The notes: generated by a model from the letters alone, not told the origin. Counted from the first letter of the stretch, positions 1 to 9,225 are shown. The stretch: DNA of 13,700 nt from Entrophospora sp. SA101 (GCA_958430865.1 CAUDNR010000398.1:18720-32419), one strand, 5' to 3'. A program made the numbers and translations.

Positions 1-345
1 AGTCAATAAGCTATTTAATTATAAGAAATTGGAAAATTATCATTGTGAAAATTAAAAAATAAATAAAGAATGATGATAAGTTGACAGGAATTAATTAAAA
101 AATAAAGAATTGTTAGATCAGCTTCATTTTATTGATTTCATTAATTTTAATTATAACCTCAGCTATAAGAAATAAACACTAAGTTTTTTATTGGATTATA
201 TTAATTAAAGAAAGATTAATTTAAATAGAAAAATATATTTAAATATAACTATACAAAAGAAGAACAAAGGTTATATTTCTTATCAACTTTTTCAAAAATC
301 ATAATAAAAAAATTGATGATTTTTATTGGAAAATTTACTATTCGT
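1..345. other. AT-rich stretch without a recognisable gene
   Basis: I see no reading frame with homology, no splice pattern and no repeat of note here. It is the downstream flank (minus-strand sense) of the RRM pseudogene. The pseudogene frame stays open by chance to about position 245, but similarity to the RRM family ends near 340. Confidence 0.5.
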
Positions 346-645
346 TTATCATAGAAATTGAACCCATTAAGTCCTCTCATAGCTGCTGTTGTGCTTTGCA
401 TTTATCTAAATACAATAAATGCTTGCCCACCCATTTTAATTGTTTTTTAATGCAACAATATCAAGAATCCTTCCATATGCTGAAAACAATGCATATGATG
501 ATCCTTCAACTCTAATATTAAAAAATCTTGTTAAAATAATCATGAAAATATGCCAAGCATACCAAACATAAATACAATTACCATCTCTATTGATTTTTCA
601 TTTAAATTTCAAGATATAAATATTGATTTGGTGGAATACTTGTAC
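346..645 (-). pseudogene. U1A/U2B''-type spliceosomal RRM protein pseudogene
   Basis: Translated pieces on the minus strand match the first RRM of U1A/U2B'' (SNF family), the U1/U2 snRNP protein that binds snRNA stem-loops. In order they are: STSIPPNQ.LY (about 646-614), NLNEKSIE (about 608-585), SSYALFSAYGRILDIVALK (about 502-446), then KMGGQAFIVFR (about 435-403) and STTAAMRGLNGFNFYDK (about 394-344). The frame is broken by a lost base between LY and NLNEK, an extra A in the run after DIVALK, and an in-frame TAA after FIVFR. A canonical intron remains, donor GTAATT at 581 and acceptor TAG ending at 512 (70 nt), so this is a duplicated gene piece and not a retrocopy. The linker and second RRM are missing. 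Recognition is by remembered family motifs. The family call is solid; U1A versus U2B'' cannot be separated. Confidence 0.75.
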
Positions 646-659
646 TTAAATTTTTTTTT

Positions 660-1481
660 GTAAACAAAAAGGCAACTCTCTCAGAGAAGCCTCGGATAGT
701 GAGTGAATTGGAAGGATGATGATACTTACACTGATAATGAAATTGGTTTGATGAAAAAGGAGGGAAAGAAACCCCACTGCTCTAGCTAATAAAATCACTT
801 CTTGATTAGCAGTGCATTTTCTTCCAAAGTGAAGAAGAGGATGTGAATCAAGATGTAAAGAATATTAAAAATGCTGAGAAAATTAATGATTGGATTGTGA
901 TTCCAAATGGAATTGTTACTAACAATATATTATTATTATTATTATAGATCTTAAAATTCTTTAATTGATAAATTATATCGAAACAACAACCAAATAAACA
1001 AGTACTAAAACTTTGCATGAAAAGAATTATCCAACTTGAAGAGTTTTAAATGAATCAATACAAAAAGAAAATGAACACTTCTGCTGCAATGAGTATAATG
1101 AAACATAAAATTAAAAAAATGATCAATGGTGTGAAGCTGAAATGCATATATTATTACTGTTTTTGCATACCTTAAATATATGGTTTTTTGTAAATCATTA
1201 ATTATTTATGTATACAGATACAAGGTAAGGTGATGAAGAAGAAGAAAAGATTGTTGTTAGAAGGAAAGTAAAGTTCTAGAATTCACTTGTATAAAAGTTA
1301 CTAGAAGTTATGGAGGCAAAGTAATCATGTGCTTTCACTGGAACAAGAAAAATTAGATAGACAAAGTCAATTACCATCAATTTATGAAGTATGAGATTAT
1401 AAAAAAAAGATGTATGTTATTGAAAGTATTTCTTTGGATGAATCATCTATCAATTATCAATATAATTTACAAAACCTTTAA
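660..1481 (+). pseudogene. decayed multi-exon gene of unknown identity
   Basis: Several plus-strand stretches look like former coding sequence: a short SEKPRIVSELEG-like piece near 670-715; an open frame at 810-947 (acidic, with EEEDV and ending INDWIVIPNGIVTN) that runs into an ATT/TTA microsatellite; an acidic-basic DEEEEKIVVRRK piece near 1220-1270; and a 52-codon frame at 1326-1481 with one in-frame TGA (LSLEQEKLDRQSQ, then SISLDESSINYQ). Stops and frame changes separate them, so the locus is probably dead. The last piece ends at a TAA overlapping an AATAAA at 1481-1486 and converges on the MED22 gene. I do not recognise the family. It may be a repeated, transposon-linked gene of this fungus, but that is a guess. 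Confidence 0.4.
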
Positions 1482-1490
1482 ATAAAATGG

Positions 1491-1496
1491 TTTATT
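1491..1496 (-). terminator. candidate polyadenylation signal of MED22
   Basis: On the minus strand this reads AATAAA, 45 nt past the MED22 stop codon, a usual distance for a eukaryotic poly(A) signal. A plus-strand AATAAA lies at 1481-1486, so two convergent 3' ends may share this spot. In such AT-rich DNA the hexamer also occurs by chance. Confidence 0.4.
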
Positions 1497-1540
1497 TGTA
1501 TCACAAAATCTTCTAATTTTAATTATAAAAAAATTTATAG

Positions 1541-2292
1541 CTACATTTTACTTGGATCAAGTTGTTGATTGCTGCTACCTTCTCCTCCTAATACACTTTC
1601 CATTTCCCAAATTGCTTGTGTGACAGCTTCATTAAGCTGCAGTACTTTGTTTTTTATCTTTTGAGTTCGAGAAAGTAAATCATTTTTACGATTTTCTTGC
1701 AATTTTAATAAAGTTTGAGTATCATTTAATAAAAGTGTTGTTTTTAAATCATGTGTCAAACTCAATAGACTTTCACAACATCGAACCTAATTATGACAAT
1801 AATAAGTAATTTCTAATGGTAATAATGAACTTGATTTAATTTGATTTTTACCATGTTTGCTGCACGTAATTCATCTACCAGTCCATCCAATGCATTTTTA
1901 TATTTATCTTTTTCAACTGACTAAAATGAAAGAACTCATATAATTACAACCTATAATTTGTTATTTTCCAAACAAAGCTCCCCCCTTTTTAATCATACTG
2001 ATATATATAGATACCTTTTAAAATAAGAAAAGAAAGAAAGAAAACATACTTTGTCAGTATCTCTACCAGGTACTCTAATAGATTCACGGATACCTGAACC
2101 TTTTACAATATCACGAAACGAAACAACAAATTGGTCAATTTCATTATCAAGTTTTTTATTTAATTCTTCCTCTACATTTGAAAAATAGGCATTTAATGAT
2201 GCTGTAGTTGTAGTAGTGCTGCCAATTGACGAATTTGAAGTTGATGATGCAGAGGTTATTGGTGCATCTGTGGTAAAACGTGAACGTTGCAT
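1541..2292 (-). CDS. MED22: Mediator of RNA polymerase II subunit 22 (Surf5/Srb6 family)
   Basis: MED22 is a head-module subunit of Mediator, the nuclear coactivator that links activators to RNA polymerase II. Three exons join in frame: 2292-2050, 1920-1852 and 1786-1541. The introns are 129 nt (donor GTATGT, acceptor TTTTAG) and 65 nt (donor GTAAAA, acceptor TTAG), both phase 0. The product is 185 residues, within the family range of about 140-200. Residues 1-30 are a Ser/Thr-rich lead-in. The core follows: LNAYFSNVEEELNKKLDNEI, then FRDIVKGSGI, then the hallmark DELRAANMV-RCCESLLSLTHDLKTTLLLND across the exon 2/3 join, equivalent to the RAANIV..GESL..LVSDLK..LILND block of animal MED22. The C-terminal helix ends near EMESVLGG. 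The ATG at 2292 is the only sensible start and directly follows a run of 22 A. Known family logic: it pairs with MED11 in a helical bundle. The gene looks intact. Confidence 0.93.
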
Positions 2293-2314
2293 TTTTTTTT
2301 TTTTTTTTTTTTTT
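2292..2314 (-). repeat. poly-A tract touching the MED22 start codon
   Basis: On the minus strand, 22 consecutive A precede the ATG and run into it without a gap (23 T in a row on the plus strand). It would lie in the 5' leader or at the transcription start of MED22. Its exact length is likely to vary between strains or sequencing runs, as for any long homopolymer. Confidence 0.9.
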
Positions 2315-2844
2315 GAAAATCTATATATATTGAAATTTTAGAGAATCATTTCTAAATCAAGACTGAAAATACTTGCTTACTTTATATGGTGATCGGCGGG
2401 GAAAATAGTAACCTTTTATAAGATAAAAAATTTTTTTTTAATTATCTAACAAGTTATGATAAAATTAGTAAATTTCAATATAAAATCGTCCCCAGATGAG
2501 ATTCAAATCTGCAGTAAATTCTAATTTTATTAAGAATAATTTTACCACCTGAAATCTTAACTTAAATATTGTCACCGATTAAACTTTGGGAGAGCGTATT
2601 TTTAATTGGTGATAACAATTATTTTTGTTTTATGTGGATCAGAATGAATAGGTTATCAACGAATTGATTTGGATTAGCGAATAATTTTGTTTAAAGAAGA
2701 TAAAAGTTTTAAATAAAATAAAATATTTATTATTTTATTTATTTAGTTTTTCTTAGTCGAAACTAATTAACTTGTTAAAAAGTTACTTTACAAGTACATT
2801 GAATTCAAGCTCCTTATATACAATTCAATTAATTAGTAATTCTA
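2315..2844. other. MED22 upstream intergenic DNA
   Basis: There is no gene I can support here. It should contain the MED22 promoter. A GC-rich patch, GATCGGCGGGG at 2391-2401, stands out in an otherwise AT-rich stretch about 100 nt upstream of the start codon. It could be a regulator site, but I cannot name a factor. Around 2490-2600 lies a more mixed-composition stretch with short imperfect inverted repeats, which may be old transposon debris. Confidence 0.35.
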
Positions 2845-2941
2845 ATATTTCAAAATTGTAATTTCCGTTCAATATTGTAATAATATTTCAAAATTGTGCC
2901 GATATTTCAAAATTGCGCTAATATTTCAAAATTGAAATATT
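2845..2941. repeat. 19-bp tandem repeat with a palindromic core
   Basis: The core ATATTTCAAAATTG occurs exactly at 2845, 2883, 2902 and 2921. A degraded copy sits at 2864, so all five copies fall on a 19-bp period. The last copy is followed by bases that make 2920-2941 a 22-bp palindrome (AATATTTCAA, two A, TTGAAATATT). It lies about 550 bp upstream of the MED22 start codon. It may be a minisatellite or a cluster of protein-binding sites. Confidence 0.8.
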
Positions 2942-3075
2942 GGAAATACGATTCTTCCTTAATAAAGTTAAATAAATTACGACGTCATACAAATAATTAA
3001 TAGAAATAAAAAAATAAGATTATAAAAATAGAAATAAATAAAATATAATAATAATAAAAATTAAGAATTTCGGAA

Positions 3076-3153
3076 TTAGTTAAATTCGGCCAAAAGAGCG
3101 TCCAAATCTAATTCGGTAACAATATCATTATCATCAATGCCATCATAATCCAT
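3076..3153 (-). CDS. possible acidic 25-residue ORF or last exon
   Basis: An ATG at 3153 opens a 25-residue frame that ends NDIVTELDLDALLAEFN before TAA at 3076. It uses GC-ending codons (GGC, ACC, GAC, GCC), unlike the surrounding AT-rich DNA, which hints at selection. The end, LDLDALLAEF, resembles an amphipathic acidic helix such as an LD motif or acidic activation segment. A TTTATTTAG acceptor-like string lies just upstream, so it may instead be the terminal exon of a lost gene. No homology is claimed, and coding status is uncertain. Confidence 0.3.
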   Translation of the reverse strand: MDYDGIDDNDIVTELDLDALLAEFN

Positions 3154-3396
3154 TATTGCTATATTGCTAAATAAATAAAATATTTTATTTCAAATTAATT
3201 TGATAATTCATATTTTGGATTAAAGAAGATATTATCAGTAAAATTTGGCACTCTCGAGTTTGATGCTCAATTAATCATGGATAATACATATTAACTATAT
3301 ACTGTATATAGGAAATTGATCATTAATCATTGAAAGGAACTTGGACTGCTTTGAATTTGATGTTTCAAATAACTATCTTGAGTATTATGAACCTCC

Positions 3397-4626
3397 CAGT
3401 TAATCAGTGATGACAAATGACTAAATGACTAGTCATTTGGGTCATTTGAAAGTCAATTTTAAATGACATGGTCATTTGCTGAACCAATCATATTGTTTAA
3501 TTTTAAATTCAAAATTTTAACATTTAATCAAATGAATTTACAAAATCAGGTGATTCTAAATTATCATTAAAAATACTACACAGACTCTATTTGGCAATTG
3601 GATCATCAGCAGGATGTATAGTATGATCTACAGATATAAATTCTAAAGGGTCAGAAATATCTTCATTATCAATCAATTTTGAATAAGTTCTATCCAATCT
3701 TCAGTTCTGTTAATAGAATTATCAGTTCCTTCTTCAAAGGCATCTAAATCCTCTTCTCCTTCAAAAGATGCTAATGTTCAGTCATTATTTTCGATATTAT
3801 CATCTCTGAGTGTCATATCATTAGTTACTTCATTTGCATCAAGCAGTTCATCTTCATTGTCATCACCAACAGATTCTTGATTATGGGAATTGCAATGTGA
3901 TTTCTTTTATAAAGGTTTCCATATTTTTTAATTTCGACTATTTTTTCTTTTGAAATAATTCACTCCTCAATTGACACATTCCAGGAACTTTTCATGCTTT
4001 TAATAAATAGATTTTAATTTTTATTAATTAATCATTTTGTAATAAAACTTAAAGTTGAAAACTATTTTTTTTTTTACATAAATAAAGACAATTCCCTTTT
4101 TTTGAATGTATAAAACCCATATTGGATCAGAATCTTTCAATAAAGGCAGTATTTATACAAATTTCATGCAGGTGAAGAATAATCTTCATAACACAGGTGC
4201 TTCACTTTTTGCTAAATCTCAAAATCAACTACTTCACAATCAAGTTGACTAAATGTTCTCATATCAAAAGTATAAGCTTTTTTTTGATACAATAAATATT
4301 CACACAAAATTCTGATTGGTGGTGCTCCAAATCAAGTCTGATAAAAATAATTAATCCACTGATTAAAATAAGTACATGAAAGATTGTTTATATTATTTTT
4401 AAAATGAAATTCTCTATTATGAATGAAGGACCAATGATAAAAGTAAAAGTGATTGTTCCATCTTTTTTCAAGATGGTTGATACCCATAATCCATATGCAT
4501 AAATATAATTTTTTGGTAAAATTTTATTGGTTTATTTAAATGACCAACCCAAATGACCTTAATGACCATCAAATGACCATCAATGACCTAACCATTTGAT
4601 GGTCATTTGTCATCACTGCAGTTAAT
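3397..4626. mobile_element. hAT-family DNA transposon with perfect 8-bp target duplication
   Basis: The element spans 3405-4618 (1214 bp). It begins CAGTGATGACAAATGAC and ends with the exact inverted copy of these 17 bases, and CAGTG termini are typical of hAT. CAGTTAAT directly flanks both ends (3397-3404 and 4619-4626), an 8-bp duplication as hAT transposases make. Many TGGTCATT/AAATGACC-type subterminal repeats crowd both ends, as does a 16-bp palindrome at 3423-3438; in hAT elements such repeats bind the transposase. The interior holds only broken minus-strand coding pieces, so the element is non-autonomous and, if it ever moved in this form, must have relied on a transposase made elsewhere. 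Confidence 0.88.
3587..4328 (-). pseudogene. decayed coding sequence inside the hAT element
   Basis: Two minus-strand remnants are visible. At 4328-4212 a 38-codon open piece reads APPIRILCEYLLYQKKAYTF and onward to a TAG. At 3879-3587 a strongly acidic stretch (DDNEDELLDANEV, then FEGEEDLDAFEEGTDN and EDWIELIQN) contains one in-frame TGA and one frameshift before DPIAK and a stop. Position and orientation suggest the N-terminal part of a former hAT transposase, with the catalytic C-terminal part missing. I cannot see a complete BED zinc finger or an hAT dimerisation motif, so the identity is inferred from the surrounding element. Confidence 0.4.
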
Positions 4627-5691
4627 AGTAATGAAGATGAAAACACACTAATTGATGGTTGATGAAGTGATATCAATACTGATAACAAGGAGCTGTTAAG
4701 TCACAATCTCCACAAAGTATAAATGAAGATAATTTTTACAATCTAGAATATTATGAATCTGTTGATGAATATGAACTTTTAGCTAGAGGATTTAGGAACT
4801 ATGACAAGAAGTATGATTTCTTTGGCAATGTTAATTAATAAAAGAATAGAAAAGGAACATTGATGAATCCATTTGATGTTGACTTAGAAGACAATTACAC
4901 TATAAAGAATCAAGTTCTGATGAACTAGGCTTATTGATGTTGGTGATTTGTTATCTACACAAAATAATGATCATAATGCATTGAATGGTAAAGCTAATAA
5001 TTGATAATTAACAACAACATCTCATGTCAAAAAGATTATTCACTAATCATATTCAGACAAATCATCTATTTATGAAGAGAAAGAAGTTAGCCAAATACCA
5101 ACTCTTGGTTATTTTGTGTTTTCAGAAGAACCAATTATACAAATCTGATGATTTTTTTTTTATATTCCTAAAGCTGGAGATTGGGTTTTACTACTTTCCA
5201 AAATGCCAAAGTACAAAGACAATGTGTGCACAAAAATATGAGATTAAACTTTAAGGAATATCAAATTGAGTTCAAAAATCATTTCCAAAATAATGTTAAC
5301 CTATTTGGTTATTGAGGCACTTGGAATTTATAGTGCCTTACAAGTGGAATAAATCAAAATTGAATGTGAGGGATTCATTTATTATTTCTCATACAGTCAG
5401 TAAAACTTGTCAATCAATGATTAAAAAATATAGTCTTGAACAAATTATTGACCTGTGTACAGAGTGAAATGATCATATCAAACCATTGTTACAAAGAATG
5501 ATAAAGATTCACAATTTCATCTTTGAGAACTAATGCATAATCATGAAATTTAATTCTTTTGAGAACTATATTTTTAATTGGGTATTTCATCTGGTACAAT
5601 TAATTCAATTTGGTGAGAATCTAAAATATTTATCATAAATATATTAATGATCATAATATTTAAATTTTAAAATTATTTCATAAATAATATG

Positions 5692-7109
5692 TTAATAATT
5701 ACCGTTATAATTACCATCAATGGTTACTTTATTGGAATTTACAGGTTGAGGAAGATTTGTAAATCTTAATAATCTGCTGGTATAAATGGCATTTGGATGA
5801 ATTGTTGTAGTAATTGTTGAAGAATCAAAATGTATTTTGTCCATTTCATCAAATATTTTTCTAATTGATCTTAATTCATCAATCTGTTGTTTTGAATATT
5901 TATAATATTTATTATCAAGATCATTTAATAATTTATCATTAAATGAGTTAAGCCAAAATTCAATAATATTATGAATTTCTTCAGCAAGTGGGCGTTTATC
6001 TGGGTTAGCATCCATACATCTGTATGCTAATTCAACGTAAAGCTTTGGAGTATTGTTTGAGAATCCAGGCCTTGCACCTTCACATATCTTCATTGCAAGG
6101 CTTAAATCATGTGCTAAATTACTAAAAGGTTGTTGACCAGTTGATAATACAGACATCAACACCCCAAAACTATATATATCAGATGACATTTTATATAGTT
6201 TATCTCTTAAAACTTCTGGTGCCACATATGGCAGTACACCAAATACATCATTTTTACTTGACAATGTTTGGCTAGCTAGAATTGATAATCCTAAATCTGC
6301 AACACGTACTGATGTATAATTTATACCTTTATATTGAAGAATATTACCACTATGAAAATCACGATGAATGATATTTTGTTCATGAATATCCTTTAGGCCT
6401 TTGATGATTTGATAAAGATTTTCAATTTTGTCCTCCCATTTTAAAATTTTAAATTCATTTGTTAAATAATTTTGGAGATTTCCATCTTTTAAATGATCCA
6501 TTACAAATATATATTCTTTCGTAGTTGGATCTTGTGTTAATCCATAAATTTTAATTATATTCAATTTATCATGAAATTTAATATAATTTCTCAACTAAAA
6601 AAAAAAATTAAAATTTAATTTCAATAATAATAATGAATAATAGTATTGCTTTTAAAATAATAATAAAATAAATTTACCTCATTAAGAAATTCATCAGAAA
6701 TATTTTGTGAGTTGTGTAATTTTTTTAATGCTACTATCTTATATTGACCAAGTTTCCCACTGTCACTTGCAGGTTTCCAACCATTTATCCAAATAGCCTT
6801 GTATATAGTTGCAAAACCACCTTCACCTATCTTTTCAATATTTGTTAAATTATTATAAGAAATCCATTGAAGATATTTATCATTGTTATTTGATGTTGTT
6901 TTAAGTTGTGTACTTTTAATCAATTCATCTATTATTTCATCACCACTAGTCCATCCTTCAGTTAATAGTTGTGGATCGCATGATTGACACCATGCCCAAT
7001 TAGTATTATATCTATTACAAGTTTGACATTCACCATATACTTTGATTCTTTCATATTTATCAATAGAAATGTCATTTTGATGTGTATTTTCGTTTAATGT
7101 TTTTTCCAT
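5692..7109 (-). CDS. tyrosine-kinase-like protein kinase with N-terminal zinc knuckle
   Basis: Two exons, 7109-6678 and 6594-5692, join in frame across an 83-nt phase-0 intron (donor GTAAAT, acceptor TTTTAG) to give 444 residues. Residues 28-44 form CX2CX9CX2C, a probable zinc knuckle. The kinase domain runs from about 88 to 360: glycine loop IGEGGFATIY (94-103), ATP lysine in VALKK (K129), helix-C Glu near 144, catalytic HRD at 221-223 with N228, DLG in place of DFG at 244-246, and APE at 269-271. All catalytic residues are present, so an active Ser/Thr or dual-specificity kinase is expected. The tail holds IYTSRLLRFTNLPQP (414-428), a C-terminal string I associate with the expanded Rhizophagus kinase-like family. 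No transmembrane segment or signal peptide is seen, suggesting a cytosolic enzyme. The substrate is unknown. The gene looks intact. Confidence 0.92.
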
Positions 7110-7486
7110 CCTTTTATTTTTTTTTTTATTATTATATAGATCAACGTTTCACGAATTTTAGTATACCATCCAACCTACTACATAGAAAGGTTGTGACGAA
7201 TTGTACAGACGAATTGTAAAGACAAAAGTCAAGCTTTAAAGGTCGCACTGCAAACCAAAAACAGTTTCATATGCCGATTAATTATATTATAAGATTCTGT
7301 CAGTTCTTTTTGAATATTTAATCTTAATTCTGAATGTGTGTGAAATTGAAATTATGTGAAGTTAGATTTATAATCAAATATGGAAGGGTCTTTGAGTGTG
7401 AAATTCCTTTTTATTGATTAATTTAATTTTCAAATTAATAAATCATAATAAAATAAATATACTTATATGTAGTAGATTTCAACTAA
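7110..7486. other. kinase upstream region
   Basis: There is no gene here. This is the likely promoter side of the kinase. An A-rich stretch precedes the start codon, and TATATAA occurs on the minus strand at 7138-7132, rather close to the ATG for a working TATA box. GACGAATTGTACA and GACGAATTGTAAA form a 13-bp direct repeat at 7195-7220. Confidence 0.4.
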
Positions 7487-7576
7487 TTAACAACCTTTTA
7501 AAAATTCATTTTCTAAACATTTCAATCCTTCTGTAAGGTTTTCATTCTCATAATAGATTGCGGTTTCATTATCCCT
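7487..7576 (-). pseudogene. orphan terminal-exon-like fragment
   Basis: A TAG acceptor-like site (ending at 7577) is followed by an open 29-codon frame, ETAIYYENENLTEGLKCLEN and onward, closing with TAA at 7487. The peptide is charged and would form a helix. No upstream exon could be joined with confidence, although short candidates may be hidden in the AT-rich DNA up to about 7700. It could be the last exon of a lost gene or chance. I do not recognise the family. Confidence 0.25.
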
Positions 7577-7731
7577 CTATGATTACAACAAGAATAAAAA
7601 TGAAGATAATCAATTATAATTATAAATAATAAAATTAAATATGTGTAAAATCAATAATTTACTTGTTAAACGAATGTAAACAATCTTTTAATTTATTGAA
7701 AATTGGTATTCTTTATATATCAATATTTTAG

Positions 7732-8830
7732 ATACCCATTAATTTTCCAAACATTAACCCAGAAAATTTAGTCAAAGAAATTGAAGTTATAATAAAAATC
7801 AATGGGATAAAATTAAATGAAAACTTAAGACCATTGGGAATTGGGTTGAGTATGCAATCAATAATGATGATAGTAATAAAGATAATGACAGTGATAAGAA
7901 ATTTTTATTAATATAATAATAATCTTTTTTTTATATATTATTAGGAAAGAAGTCTTTTTATTAAAATATCTTTTCCCTAGCACATAAAGCAATTGCATAT
8001 TATAATTTTAAAGATTCAACCATTAATCTTTTCAAGGCAAAGATTATTCTTGGAAAGATATTTGTCCACAGCAATATATTCAAAAGTAATTTATTCTAGT
8101 TAATACAAGGAATATCCAAGATTTAGGATTAATTTATTATTAATTTATAGAAATCAAGCAGTAAGAATGAGCTCCTTTCAAAGCCTATTTCTTCTAGTTC
8201 TGATGTAAACTATAATTTTAATTATTACATTATGTTTATATTAAAATTAAATTAATTTTGTTATTGAATAGAAGCTGACAAAAAATATAAAATGTGTAAA
8301 TGATTCTCCTAATCATATGCAATGGTTTGTGAATTTTTATCTAGTCCAACAGCTAAATGACATTATATTTTATGAATAATTTGTTAGAAAGAGAAAAATT
8401 CCCTGCAAATGTTAAATTTTTGTCAGAAAAATTGACATACTAACATAGATTGTTAGTAAATGTAGAATTTTTTTTTGGGGATAAAGATTTTTTGATTGAT
8501 TTGTTGGTTTTCTTAATTTAGGATTCATAATTTTTGAAAGAAATTTGCTGATATGAAGTATCAGATGATATTCCATTTTATTCACAGGGATTACACATGT
8601 GGTGGACTGAAATATGAGAATCTGACTTGGCTTAAGCTCCTTTCCATGTATTTACAGTTATCCAGAGGTAAAGAATAATGGTAAGATCTATCAACACCTA
8701 CCCATGTTATTCTTCCTCTTCTTAGGAAACACCTTCAAATCATTGGGCAAATATTATTTCTATTATGCATGATAAAGATCCATCAAAACACATTATTTAA
8801 TCAGGTAAATCCAATATATTTTTTTGATAA
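7732..8830 (+). pseudogene. multi-exon gene relic of unknown family
   Basis: Plus-strand coding-like segments appear in order. From 7732, after a TTTTAG acceptor: IPINFPNINPENLVKEIEV and onward, then a frame change. From about 7980: AHKAIAYYNFKDSTINLFKA to a TAG near 8096. At 8151-8204: NELLSKPISSSSD, followed by a 67-nt GTAAAC...AATAG intron that joins in frame to 8272-8379, KLTKNIKCVNDSPNHMQWFV and onward to TAA. Overlapping the end is NNLLEREKFPANVKFLSEKL in another frame. Near 8553-8609 lies SDDIPFYSQGLHMWWTE. Later pieces (HWANIISIMHDKDPS) reach about 8800. Frame changes and stops mean the gene is probably dead, although at least one intron is still canonical. The family is not recognised. 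Confidence 0.45.
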
Positions 8831-9020
8831 AAATTTGGAAGTTCATATTATTATATGAATTTGTTGTACTAGTTATAATATTTTCAGAGAAAAATTCTAC
8901 AAGAGATAATAATACAATAGATTTTATAATAAGTTTAGCAAAAAAAATCAAATGATTTAAAAATATTAACAAGTTTTGAAGTGATTTTTTTCATTTTTTT
9001 CATACTAAAATTTTTATATA

Positions 9021-9225
9021 CACTTCCTGGACAACATCACAAATAATTGAATAAAATGACATGACAAAAACTAAAGTAAAAATTAAGATAAACAATAAAA
9101 TTCTGGAATTTTTTTAAAAATCTTTAACTCAAAAATTGACCACATTAGCAAGTTCTAACAACCTTTGTGGTATAAGTGAAAAATGTTTCTCATGTTTAAA
9201 TCTAGTTACTTATAAAATTTTAGAG
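9021..9225 (+). repeat. left long terminal inverted repeat of the Tc1 element
   Basis: It aligns with the reverse complement of the right end over its whole length. It lacks about 22 bp after CTGGACAA and roughly 110 bp in the middle compared with the right copy. Matching blocks include CAAATAATTGAATAAA.TGAC, ATGACAAAAACTAAA, and the stretch around TTTAAAAATCTTTAACTC near 9113-9130. Confidence 0.75.

Larger units (their letters stand above)
3330..5533 (+). pseudogene. plus-strand gene relic split by the hAT insertion
   Basis: Fragments of former coding sequence flank the hAT element. Before it, a frame near 3351-3401 reads FDVSNNYLEYYEPPS. After it come pieces rich in acidic and aromatic residues near 4728-4834 (NLEYYESVDEYELLARGF), then YEEKEVSQIPTLGYFVFSEEP near 5066-5132, and a 66-codon frame at 5336-5533 with one in-frame TGA (KWNKSKLNVRDSFIISHTVS, later SLEQIIDLCTE and IKIHNFIFEN). 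Frames change repeatedly and stops are frequent, so it is dead. The shared (N)LEYYE string on both sides suggests one gene or an internal repeat. I do not recognise the family; an old transposon gene is possible. Confidence 0.4.

Noticed and set aside
926..946. TTA/ATT microsatellite as a coding leucine run
   Set aside because: It ends in TAG that may be an acceptor, so it is more likely intronic or simple-repeat DNA.
1993..2049. Extension of MED22 exon 1 past position 2050
   Set aside because: The added residues do not fit the family, and a GTATGT donor with an in-phase acceptor at 1921 restores the conserved core.
2490..2515. tRNA B-box-like GAGATTCAAATCT
   Set aside because: No A box at a proper distance and no cloverleaf pairing could be drawn; not a tRNA or clear SINE.
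2845..2941. CRISPR-like array
   Set aside because: Repeats are only 14 bp with 5-bp spacers in a eukaryotic setting; it is a tandem repeat.
5024..5254. 76-codon plus-strand frame
   Set aside because: It runs across a poly-T tract and competes with better coding-like pieces in other frames of the same relic; no family motif.
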